DNA of 64,000 nt from Streptomyces sp. S.PB5 (GTDB lineage: Bacteria > Actinomycetota > Actinomycetes > Streptomycetales > Streptomycetaceae), in NCBI RefSeq assembly GCF_030403745.1, contig NZ_JAQMWP010000008.1, positions 62,001 to 126,000 of the forward strand, in the 5' to 3' direction. The position numbers and the translations under genes were made by a program. Shown here in pieces: positions 16,407 through 23,940 of this stretch (its first letter is position 1; the number at the start of each line of letters is the position of its first letter). Below the pieces are notes generated by a model. That model did no database searches, was not told the DNA's origin, and saw nothing but the letters and a program-made list of their open reading frames with translations.

Positions 16407-17987
16407 TCAGAACGCGTCCGACGGCACATAAGTCCCCCAAACCACCCGCAGGGCGTTGCACACCTCCCCCACAGTGGCCCGAGCCCGCAACGCCTCCCTC
16501 ATCGGATACAGCACGTTCTCCTCCCCCTCCGCCGCCTTCTTCAGGGCGTCAAGGGCCGCATCCACCGCCCCCTGATCCCGCTCCGCCCGCAGCTTCGCGA
16601 GCCGCTCCGCCTGCTGGGCCTCGATCGCCGGGTCCACGCGGAGCGGCTCGTACGGCTCCTCCGCGTCCAGCTGGAAGCGGTTGACGCCGACCACGACCCG
16701 TTCGCCCGAGTCGGTCTCCTGGGCGATGCGATACGCGTTGCGCTCGATCTCCGCCTTCTGGAAGCCCTGCTCGATGGCCGCGACCGCGCCGCCGAGGTCC
16801 TCGACCCGGCGCATCAGATCGAGCGTCGCGGCCTCCACGTCGTCGGTCATCTTCTCGACGACGTACGACCCGGCGAAGGGATCGACCGTCGCCGTCACGT
16901 CCGTCTCGTACGCCAGGACCTGCTGGGTGCGCAGCGCCAGGCGCGCGCTCTTGTCCGTCGGCAGGGCGATCGCCTCGTCGAAGGAGTTGGTGTGCAGGGA
17001 CTGGGTGCCGCCGAGGACCGCCGCCAGGCCCTGGACGGCGACCCGGACCAGGTTGACCTCCGGCTGCTGGGCGGTCAGCTGGACCCCGGCCGTCTGCGTG
17101 TGGAAGCGCAGCATCAGGGATTTCGGGTTCCTCGCGCCGAACTCGTCCCGCATCACCCGGGCCCAAATGCGCCTGGCGGCACGGAACTTGGCGACCTCCT
17201 CCAGGATCGTCGTACGTGCCACGAAGAAGAAGGACAGGCGGGGGGCGAAGTCGTCGACGTCCATGCCCGCCGCGACCGCCGTACGGACGTACTCGATGCC
17301 GTCCGCGAGCGTGAACGCGATCTCCTGCGCGGGGGACGCGCCCGCCTCCGCCATGTGGTAGCCGGAGATCGAGATCGTGTTCCACTTCGGGATCTCGGCC
17401 CGGCAGTACTTGAAGATGTCGGCGATCAGACGGAGCGAGGGCTTGGGCGGGTAGATGTACGTTCCCCGCGCGATGTACTCCTTCAGTACGTCGTTCTGGA
17501 TCGTGCCTGTCAGCTGCCCGGCGGCGACCCCCTGTTCCTCCGCCACCAGTTGGTACAGGAGCAGCAGCAGCGCGGCCGGGGCGTTGATCGTCATCGACGT
17601 CGAGACCTTGTCCAGCGGGATCCCGCCGAACAGCACCCGCATGTCGTCGAGCGAGTCGATCGCCACGCCGACCTTGCCGACCTCGCCGTGCGCGATCGGG
17701 GCGTCGCTGTCGTGGCCCATCTGGGTCGGGAGGTCGAAGGCGACCGAGAGGCCCGTCGTGCCGTGGGCGATCAGCCGGCGGTAGCGCGCGTTGGACTCGG
17801 TGGCGGTGCCGAAGCCGGCGTACTGGCGCATGGTCCAGGGGCGGCCCGTGTACATCGACGGATACACGCCTCGGGTGAAGGGGTACGCGCCCGGTTCGCC
17901 CAGCTTCTCCGCCGGGTCCCAGCCCGCCAGGTCCCCGGGACCGTAGACCGGTTCGATGGGCAGTCCCGACTCCGACTCGCGCGTCAT
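16407..17987 (-). CDS. mutA2: methylmalonyl-CoA mutase-type large subunit without B12 domain
   Basis: This 526-residue acyl-CoA mutase is a TIM-barrel subunit that needs adenosylcobalamin but lacks the C-terminal B12-binding domain, which must come from a separate small protein not encoded here. RPWTMRQYAGFGTATESN and ISISGYHMAEAGASPAQE are family signatures. The substrate-determining pair of true methylmalonyl-CoA mutases (Tyr89/Arg207 in Propionibacterium) has the same spacing here as Tyr56 and Arg174 (118 residues); isobutyryl-CoA mutases have Phe/Gln. The ATG at 17987 has GGGAGG upstream. The symbol follows my memory of the S. coelicolor orthologue and is tentative. Confidence 0.88.
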   Translation of the reverse strand: MTRESESGLPIEPVYGPGDLAGWDPAEKLGEPGAYPFTRGVYPSMYTGRPWTMRQYAGFGTATESNARYRRLIAHGTTGLSVAFDLPTQMGHDSDAPIAHGEVGKVGVAIDSLDDMRVLFGGIPLDKVSTSMTINAPAALLLLLYQLVAEEQGVAAGQLTGTIQNDVLKEYIARGTYIYPPKPSLRLIADIFKYCRAEIPKWNTISISGYHMAEAGASPAQEIAFTLADGIEYVRTAVAAGMDVDDFAPRLSFFFVARTTILEEVAKFRAARRIWARVMRDEFGARNPKSLMLRFHTQTAGVQLTAQQPEVNLVRVAVQGLAAVLGGTQSLHTNSFDEAIALPTDKSARLALRTQQVLAYETDVTATVDPFAGSYVVEKMTDDVEAATLDLMRRVEDLGGAVAAIEQGFQKAEIERNAYRIAQETDSGERVVVGVNRFQLDAEEPYEPLRVDPAIEAQQAERLAKLRAERDQGAVDAALDALKKAAEGEENVLYPMREALRARATVGEVCNALRVVWGTYVPSDAF

Positions 17988-18082
17988 GTGTGCCGCCTCC
18001 CGCTGAGTGCCGACCCGCCGGTTCCTCACAACAATGCCGCGCCGTTCGCAACCAGTCATCCGCGGGAAGCCATCTGTAAGTG

Positions 18083-18132
18083 ACACCGGTGCACATCGGT
18101 GCACACCGGTGGAACATCGGTTGCACACCGGT
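18083..18132. promoter_or_regulatory. five phased ACAYCGGT repeats
   Basis: ACACCGGT or ACATCGGT starts at 18083, 18093, 18103, 18114 and 18125, so the spacing is 10, 10, 11 and 11 bp, one helical turn each. Three copies sit inside the palindrome CACCGGTG. The array lies 22-71 bp before the L,D-transpeptidase start and 95 bp upstream of the divergent mutase gene. Phased direct repeats of this kind are typical of OmpR-family response regulator binding. Confidence 0.6.
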
Positions 18133-18153
18133 GGTGAGAAGGCGGGGGCTCGG

Positions 18154-18990
18154 ATGCGTACAAAGGGCATGGGGAGAGTGATCGCCGCGTTGGTGGCGGC
18201 GGTGGCCGTGGGCGGCTGCACCGTGCAGGCCTCGGGAGGCGAGGGGAAGAGCCCGGTGCGGATCGAGCTGCCCAAGAACTCGCCCTCGTCCCCCGCCGGG
18301 AACGGCACGGCCGACGCCGAGGACGACAAGCCCTCCGCCGAGCCGACGAAGGCCGCGCCGAAGGTGCTGCTCGCCCCCGGCGACACCGGGCGTGACGTGC
18401 GTGAGCTGCAGGCCCGGCTGCGTCAGGTCGCCTGGATCTTCGAGGGGCCGACGGGGACGTACGACGACGCGACCGAGGAGGCCGTCAAGGGGTTCCAGGG
18501 CAAGCGCGGGCTGCCGAGGACCGGCGAGACGGACACCGTCACCTGGCAGCGGCTGCTGAAGATGACGCACGAGCCCGGAAAGTGGGAGCTGTATCTGATG
18601 GGCGGGCAGCCGGCCGCCGCGCCGGACGCGCGCTGTATGACCGGACGCGTGCTGTGCATCAGCAAGTCGAGCCGGACATTGCGCTGGATGGTGGACGGGC
18701 GGACCGAGATGACCGTGCCGGTGCGGTTCGGCTCGGAGTACACACCGACCCGGGAAGGCGTCTTCAGCGTCTACTGGAAGTCCCGGCACCACGTCTCGAC
18801 GCTCTACGACTCCCCGATGCCGTACGCGATGTTCTTCAGCGGCGGCCAGGCGGTGCACTACTCGGCCGACTTCGCGGCCCGGGGTTACGCGGGTGGCTCG
18901 CACGGCTGCGTCAACGTCAAGGACGAGGCGGCGATCGCGGAGCTCTTCGACGAGGTGCGCAACGGCGACAAGGTCGTCGTGTACTGGTGA
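18154..18990 (+). CDS. lipoprotein L,D-transpeptidase (YkuD) with peptidoglycan-binding domain
   Basis: This 278-residue exported enzyme has a short basic start, a hydrophobic segment and a lipobox-like VGGC at about residue 22, so it is probably membrane-anchored. A Ser/Pro/Glu-rich linker leads to a PG_binding_1 domain (LAPGDTGRDVRELQARL, residues ~72-135). The catalytic YkuD domain follows, with the SHGCVNV motif and its nucleophilic Cys near residue 250. It should form 3-3 peptidoglycan cross-links or attach proteins to the wall. The ATG at 18154 was chosen because a longer frame would cross the phased repeats and lacks a signal. A strong hairpin follows the stop. Confidence 0.9.
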   Translation: MRTKGMGRVIAALVAAVAVGGCTVQASGGEGKSPVRIELPKNSPSSPAGNGTADAEDDKPSAEPTKAAPKVLLAPGDTGRDVRELQARLRQVAWIFEGPTGTYDDATEEAVKGFQGKRGLPRTGETDTVTWQRLLKMTHEPGKWELYLMGGQPAAAPDARCMTGRVLCISKSSRTLRWMVDGRTEMTVPVRFGSEYTPTREGVFSVYWKSRHHVSTLYDSPMPYAMFFSGGQAVHYSADFAARGYAGGSHGCVNVKDEAAIAELFDEVRNGDKVVVYW

Positions 18991-18997
18991 CCTGTGG

Positions 18998-19036
18998 GGC
19001 GCGGGCGGGACCGGGGGAACGTGTCCCGCCCGCGCC
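18998..19036 (+). terminator. 14-bp hairpin terminator after the L,D-transpeptidase
   Basis: GGCGCGGGCGGGAC at 18998-19011 pairs perfectly with 19023-19036 across an 11-nt loop, starting 8 nt after the stop codon. There is no U-tract, as is common in Streptomyces. Confidence 0.8.
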
Positions 19037-19179
19037 TAGGTGCACGAGCCGTAGGTACGGGGGGAACCCCGGCTCTGTGCGACGGCCGATGACCAGTCGG
19101 CTCACTCATCTCAGCGCCAGGGCGGCCGAAATTGTCACACCGGGCGCGAAAAATGTTTCACGCCGTACAGAAGTGCAGC

Positions 19180-20310
19180 TCAGAGGGCTGAGTACGACGG
19201 ACTGGGCGACGGGGCCGGTGAGGTCTCGGCGCGCCGCGGCTGGAGCGCGGCGGTGTCCGAGGAGCCCGGGGGCGGGGTCGGTGACACAGGGGTGAAGCCC
19301 CCGTTCTGGTGGTGGTCGTTGCCGTGGCCGCCGGGCCCTCGGTGGTGGCCTTCGTCGTCACCGCCCTGGCCGCCTCGACCGCCTCGACCGCCGTGGTCGT
19401 CCCGGTCGTTGTCGTCGTCGTTGTCCGAGTCCTGGCGTCCGGTCTGGCCGGACTGTCCGCCGGTGGCCCCGCCCATGCCCGCGCCCGTGCCCGCGTTCGG
19501 GTACGCCAGGATGTCCTTGCAGTACCTCCACACGTGCGTGGAGCCGCCCGCGTGCTCTTCCAGGTCCCGTCTCTGCTCGGTGGACAGCCTCTTGCCGTCG
19601 CGCATGTCGCGGCAGGCCGAGGGGGCGCCGTTCCACCAGGTGCCGTAGCCGCCCGGCCTGGCGTTCTTGCCGGTGCCGGGGGCGGTGCTCCCGGTGCCGC
19701 CCGCGTCGCCGTGGGAGCCGTCCGGGTCGGAGCCGGAAGCGGAGCCGTCGGGGGTCGGTTCGCTCTCGATGCCGTTCTCCGGGGAGGGGGAGGAGAGCGG
19801 GCGGTCCGACGGCGCTGCGGCCGAGACCGAGGCGTGGGGGGCGGGCTCGTCGTCGCCGAACGGCAGCACTCCGGTTCCGGCCGCCACGGCCACTCCGCCG
19901 GCCATGCCGAAGGCGAGCGCGGCGGCCAGACCGAGCCGCACCGATCGGCCCCGCCGGGAACGCGGGGCCCGGTGACCGGGCACGCCGATGCGGACGAGAC
20001 CGGCGTCGGCCGGGTGGGGGTCGGCGCCGTGGGAGGCGCTGGCGCGGGGGCCGTTGGCGCGCGTGCCGGGGGCGGTGGCCAGGGGGGCGGTGCCGCGGTC
20101 CGCGCGCGCCTTGCGGAAGGCGGCCAGCGCGGCGGCCTCACCGGGGAGTTCGGTGCTGCTCGGCGGGTCCGCGGAGAGCGCGCCCAGGGTTTTCGCCAGG
20201 CGCTCGGCCTCGTCGCGGTCGGCGGGCTCGACAGCGTTGTCCAGTGACTCGCCGCGCAGCAAACGCTCCGCCGTTTCAGCGCTCAGCCAGCTGTACTGCT
20301 TGTCGGCCAT
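19180..20310 (-). CDS. membrane-anchored ECF sigma partner, putative anti-sigma factor (module 1)
   Basis: This 376-residue single-pass protein has a cytoplasmic N-terminus of ~120 residues (SAETAERLLRGESLD...), one hydrophobic segment (LGLAAALAFGMAGGVAVAAG), then a long Ser/Pro/Gly/Asp/His-rich extracytoplasmic part. Within that part a compact block has two cysteines: SACRDMRDGKRLS, then AGGSTHVWRYCKDIL. A similar block occurs in the module 2 partner. No HxxxCxxC zinc anti-sigma motif is visible, so the anti-sigma role is inferred from position. The start overlaps the sigma stop (GTGATG), with AAGGA 8 nt before the ATG; the GTG at 20313 is an alternative start. Confidence 0.75.
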   Translation of the reverse strand: MADKQYSWLSAETAERLLRGESLDNAVEPADRDEAERLAKTLGALSADPPSSTELPGEAAALAAFRKARADRGTAPLATAPGTRANGPRASASHGADPHPADAGLVRIGVPGHRAPRSRRGRSVRLGLAAALAFGMAGGVAVAAGTGVLPFGDDEPAPHASVSAAAPSDRPLSSPSPENGIESEPTPDGSASGSDPDGSHGDAGGTGSTAPGTGKNARPGGYGTWWNGAPSACRDMRDGKRLSTEQRRDLEEHAGGSTHVWRYCKDILAYPNAGTGAGMGGATGGQSGQTGRQDSDNDDDNDRDDHGGRGGRGGQGGDDEGHHRGPGGHGNDHHQNGGFTPVSPTPPPGSSDTAALQPRRAETSPAPSPSPSYSAL

Positions 20311-20972
20311 CACATGTCCTTCTGCGTCCGCGGACGCGTATGCGTCACACTCGCGGACGTCACCGCACGGGTGTACGGATCTCGCTGCGGCGGGAGCGCG
20401 TCGAGCCCTCCGGCCGATTCCGGATCGCCGCCGAGCAGTTCGGCGAGCTTCTTCAGTCCGCGGTGCGCGGCCGTGCGTACGGCTCCCGGCCGTTTGCCCA
20501 GCGTCTCGGCGGCGGACTTGGCGTCCAGGCCCACCACCACGCGCAGCACGACGGCCTCGGCCTGGTCCTGCGGAAGACGGGCGATGAGGGAGAGGGTGCT
20601 GTCGGTGGCCAGGGCCTCCATGGCCTCGCCCGCGGTGTCCGACTCGGCGGCCTTGCCCGTCAGCTCGGTCTCGTCGCCGACTGTCGCGGGGCGCCGGCCG
20701 CGCATCCGTATGTGGTCCAGGGCGCGGTTGCGGGCGATCCGGGCGGCCCAGCCGCGGAAGCGGTCCGCGTCCCCGCTGAAGCGTTCCAGGTCCCGGGCGA
20801 TCTGCAGCCAGGCCTCGGATGCGACGTCCTCGGCATCCGGATCGCCGACCAGCGTCCGGACGTATCCGAGCAGCCTCGGGTGCACGGCGCGGTACACAGT
20901 CCGGAACGCGGTCTCGTCCCCGTCCTGTGCCGCAAGCACCGCGGCGGTCAGCTCCGCGTCATCCCCCAGCAC
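20310..20972 (-). CDS. ECF RNA polymerase sigma factor (module 1)
   Basis: This 220-residue sigma-70 family protein contains region 2 (HPRLLGYVRTLVGDPDAEDVASEAWLQIA, then FRGWAARIARNRALDHIR) and region 4 (LPQDQAEAVVLRVVVGLDAKSAAETLGKRPGAVR). The C-terminal ~30 residues are an unstructured extension. The GTG at 20972 follows GAGGAA. It is coupled by overlap to the membrane partner downstream. It is clearly paralogous to the sigma factor at 22266-22883: both share DAEDVAS-AWL-IARDL-RF and the same region 4 text, which indicates tandem duplication of the whole module. Confidence 0.93.
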   Translation of the reverse strand: MLGDDAELTAAVLAAQDGDETAFRTVYRAVHPRLLGYVRTLVGDPDAEDVASEAWLQIARDLERFSGDADRFRGWAARIARNRALDHIRMRGRRPATVGDETELTGKAAESDTAGEAMEALATDSTLSLIARLPQDQAEAVVLRVVVGLDAKSAAETLGKRPGAVRTAAHRGLKKLAELLGGDPESAGGLDALPPQRDPYTRAVTSASVTHTRPRTQKDM

Positions 20973-21113
20973 GCATGGTTCCTCGGTCGATGGTCGCGGC
21001 CTCGGGGGCCGCCTGCGATTGCGGTGGTTCCTCGCCTCCCGCTCGGCGCGAAAGGCACGTTACGACCTGAAACCGCTGCTCGTCCATGTCCGTACAAGAT
21101 GCAACTACCTCGT

Positions 21114-21142
21114 GACGGGCCGGGTACTCCCCCGGTGTGACA
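21114..21142 (-). promoter_or_regulatory. candidate ECF-type promoter of module 1
   Basis: On the minus strand TGTCACA (21142-21136) and CGTC (21117-21114) are separated by 18 bp, about 140 bp upstream of the sigma start. This recalls the TGTCACA...CGTC promoters of ECF41-type sigma factors, though the spacer there is usually 16 bp and this sigma is not ECF41. The rest of the 20973-21374 gap holds only hairpins. Confidence 0.25.
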
Positions 21143-21200
21143 GAAAACGCATCCGCGGCGCTGTAGGAAGTACGGGCCGCCGCGCGGCCCGTGCCGCGCG

Positions 21201-21242
21201 ACGGCCGGGGCCTCTCCTGTGGGGGGTGGCGGCCCCGGCCGT
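21201..21242 (-). terminator. 12-bp hairpin downstream of the module 2 partner gene
   Basis: ACGGCCGGGGCC (21201-21212) pairs perfectly with 21231-21242 across an 18-nt loop. It lies ~130 bp after the stop at 21375. A smaller 8-bp hairpin at 21172-21192 follows. Together they separate the two ECF modules. Confidence 0.6.
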
Positions 21243-21374
21243 CTCCGCGGCTCAGGTCTCCGCACGCGGACCGGACCGAACGGGGGCCACGGCTCCTTCG
21301 GGCCAGGGGTGCACGCCCGGCCGGGTTGCCCTGGCCCTTGGCGGACGTCTCGGCGGGCCTGTGGCCCCGAGGGA

Positions 21375-22118
21375 CTACTGCTTCTTCTTGCCGGGGGCCT
21401 TGTCGGCCTGTTCCGCGCTCTTGTCCTCGCTCTTGTCCGCGCCCTTGTTCTCCTGCGCCCCGGGGGCCTCCGGAGTGTCCGGCTTGGCCGTGGCCGTGGC
21501 TTTGCCCTGGCCCTGGCCCAGCTGCTGTGCGCAGTACGCCGCGACATCGCCCTCGCCGCCCGCCGCCTCGACCAGCCGCTGCCAGGCGGTGGAGTCCAGG
21601 GCGTTGCCGCGACCCTGCACCTGCTCGTAGGCGCGGCAGTGGGCCTCGGTGTCCTGGGCGGTGACCGGGCGGTCGGGCTTCTCGGACGGGGTACCGGTGG
21701 AGGGGGCGGCGCTCGACCGGACGGGGGCGGAGGTCCGCGGGCCCGCCGGGTGCTTGCCCTGGTCGGAGTCGGAGGACGAGCCGACCGTGCCGATGCCGGC
21801 GACCGCGACACCGCCGAGGGTGACGCTCGCCACGGCCACGGAGAGGGTGACCCGCAGTGAGCGGGAGCGGCGCTGCTCCTTGGGGCGCCAGTCGTCCCGG
21901 CGGCGGGTGCGGGCGCGGTGCGCGCCGGCGTCACGGGCGGCGAGGAACGCGTCCACGGCGCGCTGTTCGCCCGCGCCGCCGGTGCGGTCCTCGCGCATGG
22001 CGGCGGCGAGCAGCGACTCCAGTCCGGCCGCGGTCTCGGGCGCGTTCGGGGAGCCGGTGCCGCCAGGGTGCACACGCCGACGGCCGGGGACCCCGCCGTC
22101 GTTCTGCCTTTCACCCAT
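21375..22118 (-). CDS. membrane-anchored ECF sigma partner, putative anti-sigma factor (module 2)
   Basis: This 247-residue single-pass protein has a cytoplasmic part of ~85 residues (LESLLAAAMRED...AVDAFLAARDAGAHRARTRRR), a membrane segment (LRVTLSVAVASVTLGGVAVAGIG) and an extracytoplasmic Ser/Pro-rich part. The latter contains a two-cysteine block: AHCRAYEQVQGRG, then AAGGEGDVAAYCAQQLG. This matches the block in the module 1 partner in pattern (C, a conserved L, AGG, V, YC). The tail is Lys/Glu/Asp-rich. It follows the small ORF 22120-22269 by one base. Function is inferred from linkage to the sigma gene. Confidence 0.72.
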   Translation of the reverse strand: MGERQNDGGVPGRRRVHPGGTGSPNAPETAAGLESLLAAAMREDRTGGAGEQRAVDAFLAARDAGAHRARTRRRDDWRPKEQRRSRSLRVTLSVAVASVTLGGVAVAGIGTVGSSSDSDQGKHPAGPRTSAPVRSSAAPSTGTPSEKPDRPVTAQDTEAHCRAYEQVQGRGNALDSTAWQRLVEAAGGEGDVAAYCAQQLGQGQGKATATAKPDTPEAPGAQENKGADKSEDKSAEQADKAPGKKKQ

Positions 22119-22119
22119 G

Positions 22120-22269
22120 TCAGTTCCCGTCCCTGTCCCTGTCCCTGGCCCTGTCCGGCCTGCCGTCGCCGTTGTCCGTTCCGCCGTCGTCCGCTCCGGC
22201 GTCGGCCGTTCCGGTGTCTCTGGTTCCGGCGTCTCTGGTTCCGGCGTCGTTCGCTCCGGCGTTGTTCAT
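22120..22269 (-). CDS. possible 49-residue Asp/Gly/Arg repeat peptide between sigma and partner
   Basis: An ATG at 22269 overlaps the module 2 sigma stop (ATGA). The frame runs 49 codons (MNNAGANDAGTRDAGTRD...) and stops one base before the partner start. Its body is six 15-bp tandem repeats followed by 6-bp repeats. The exact coupling at both ends argues for translation; the many GGA/AGA codons and low complexity argue against a conserved protein. It may only bridge ribosomes to the next gene. Confidence 0.35.
   Translation of the reverse strand: MNNAGANDAGTRDAGTRDTGTADAGADDGGTDNGDGRPDRARDRDRDGN
22174..22263 (-). repeat. six 15-bp tandem repeats
   Basis: Read on the minus strand, six imperfect units resemble GACGCCGGAACCAGA; the second and third are identical. 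They are immediately followed by AGGGAC hexamer repeats. The array lies between the sigma gene and its membrane partner and is likely to vary in length between strains. Confidence 0.8.
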
Positions 22270-22883
22270 TTCGACTCCCCCAGCGTTGGGGAGTCGTCAT
22301 CCGTCACACTTTCGACGCCCAGCTGAGCCGCCAGGCGCTTCAGCCCCCGGTACGCGGCGGTGCGCACGGCGCCCGGCCGCTTGCCGAGGACGCGCGCGGC
22401 GGCGGGGCCGTCGAGGCCCACGACCACCCGCAGCAGCACGGCCTCCGCCTGGTCCCGCGGCAGCCCCCGGACCAGCTCCAGGGCGTGGTCGGTGGAGATG
22501 GACTCCAGGGCCTGGTCGTGGGTGCTGTGCGGGCCCGGCAGCTCCAGTACGTCCTGCTCCAGCGCCGCCGACCGGGGCCGCACCTTCTGCCGGCGCAGAT
22601 GATCGAGGGCCCGGTGCCGCGCGATGGTCGCGCTCCAGCCCCGGAATCCGGCGCCGTCGCCCTTGAACCGGCCGAGGTCGCGGGCGATCTCCAGCCAGGC
22701 GTCGGAGGCCACGTCCTCGGCGTCGTCGCCCACGATCCCGCGCAGATAGCCGAGCAGCCCGGGCTGCACGAGCCGGTACGCGACGGCGAACGCGGCCTCG
22801 TCGCCTTCCTGGGCCCGCGCGACGGCCGCGCCAAGCTCCCCGTCGTACGCCTGTACGCGGCGGGGTTCCCCTCCTCGACCCAA
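22266..22883 (-). CDS. ECF RNA polymerase sigma factor (module 2)
   Basis: This 205-residue paralogue of the module 1 sigma has region 2 (QPGLLGYLRGIVGDDAEDVASDAWLEIARDLGRF, FRGWSATIARHRALDHLRR) and region 4 (LPRDQAEAVLLRVVVGLDGPAAARVLGKRPGAVR). The start is uncertain. TTG at 22883 has GAGGA 8 nt upstream and is the only reasonable in-frame choice, since an upstream ATG (22923 area) is in another frame. The 22884-23064 gap upstream should hold the promoter. Downstream genes are coupled by overlap. Confidence 0.88.
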   Translation of the reverse strand: MGRGGEPRRVQAYDGELGAAVARAQEGDEAAFAVAYRLVQPGLLGYLRGIVGDDAEDVASDAWLEIARDLGRFKGDGAGFRGWSATIARHRALDHLRRQKVRPRSAALEQDVLELPGPHSTHDQALESISTDHALELVRGLPRDQAEAVLLRVVVGLDGPAAARVLGKRPGAVRTAAYRGLKRLAAQLGVESVTDDDSPTLGESK

Positions 22884-23064
22884 GAACTGTCCTCGTCCGT
22901 ACCGGTTGGTGGCGATTTCATGCCGTACGGCATGAGCGCTCCTGCGGGGAATCCCCCACGGTCAACAGCGCCTGGCTGCACAGAAGTGTCACTGCGCCCC
23001 GGCAGCCACGGGGATGGCCGAGGGCGCGGCGGGCTTCCCCGGATCCACCGCGCCCACGGCCTGG

Positions 23065-23262
23065 TCATGGGACGTTCCGCCTTTCCCGCGGTTCCGCCCG
23101 GTGCCGGATCAGCATGTCCCGCTGTCCGTCGGGGACCTGGGCGACGGTCTGCCGACACCGGCCTTTGTCGCCCTGCGCCACGACGGCCTCGGCGGGGCCG
23201 GTCGGGCCGAGGGCGGCACCGGAGTGCCGGCCCGTGCCGTAGGCGATGTCGACGGTCTCCAT
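23065..23262 (-). CDS. small hypothetical protein, coupled to the gene before it
   Basis: This 65-codon frame starts at an ATG overlapping the stop of 23262-23720 (TGATG), and third codon positions are nearly all G or C, as in real genes here. The product (METVDIAYGTGRHSG...) is hydrophilic with no recognised motif, signal or membrane segment. It ends ~180 bp before the module 2 sigma start. Coupling suggests it works with the upstream protein. Confidence 0.55.
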   Translation of the reverse strand: METVDIAYGTGRHSGAALGPTGPAEAVVAQGDKGRCRQTVAQVPDGQRDMLIRHRAEPRERRNVP

Positions 23263-23720
23263 CAGGCCGCGTTCCTTCTGCGGGTCCGCCCGTGGAGGGT
23301 CAGGTAGAAGGTCTGGAGGGACTCCTCGGGGGTGCCCGACTCGAAGCGGTTGAGTACCTTGCCGAGCGGGTTCCAGACCCGGCCGTCCGGCATGCGGACG
23401 CCGACGGGCTGGGCGAAGTACGCGCGCTGTGTCTCGTCCAGGTCGACCCAGACCGCGCCCGCGCGGCGGACCAGCACCTCACCGACGTAGGCGCCCAGGG
23501 CGAGGAGCGGCTCGCGGACCCGGTCCCGGTCGGCGCCGCCCTTGCGCAGGCCGTCGACGAGGAAGTCGACGACCCGCAGGCTGTTCACGGAGTAGTCCAG
23601 CGGCAGCCGGTTGCGGGCGGTGACCCGGGCGACGAACTCCGCCGCCGTCGTCCGCATCCCACTCGCGCACGGCACCCGTTCGGCCTGCTTCTCCATGGGC
23701 CCCACCCCTTCGCTCGACAT
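23262..23720 (-). CDS. conserved hypothetical protein, paralogue of 26992-27390
   Basis: This 152-residue cytoplasmic protein has no motif that I can name. The core LDYSVNSLRVVDFLVDGLRK...LGAYVGEVLVRRAGAVWV...RMPDGRVWNPLGK closely parallels the protein at 26992-27390, so the two form a family. GGGGAG lies 6 nt before the ATG at 23720. It is divergent from the PGRP amidase gene across 220 bp and is translationally coupled to the 65-codon gene behind it. The G-AY-GEV-VR block suggests a small alpha/beta fold. Confidence 0.75.
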   Translation of the reverse strand: MSSEGVGPMEKQAERVPCASGMRTTAAEFVARVTARNRLPLDYSVNSLRVVDFLVDGLRKGGADRDRVREPLLALGAYVGEVLVRRAGAVWVDLDETQRAYFAQPVGVRMPDGRVWNPLGKVLNRFESGTPEESLQTFYLTLHGRTRRRNAA

Positions 23721-23940
23721 GCACTCCCCGCTGTCCCAGCGGATGGCGACCCTGGAACATCACGCGTCCTGGGCGTGGCGATCCCCACACAGGAACCCCA
23801 TAGGCCGCGCGCAACCTTTTGTTTTCTCGTACGTCGGGCGTGACGGAACGCGTGATGTTTGGCCAAAGCTGCGCGCTGTCTGTAAGTGCTGTCCGAGTGG
23901 CAGCCGATACGACCGAGTTCCGTTTCCAGGGGTGGGGTAG

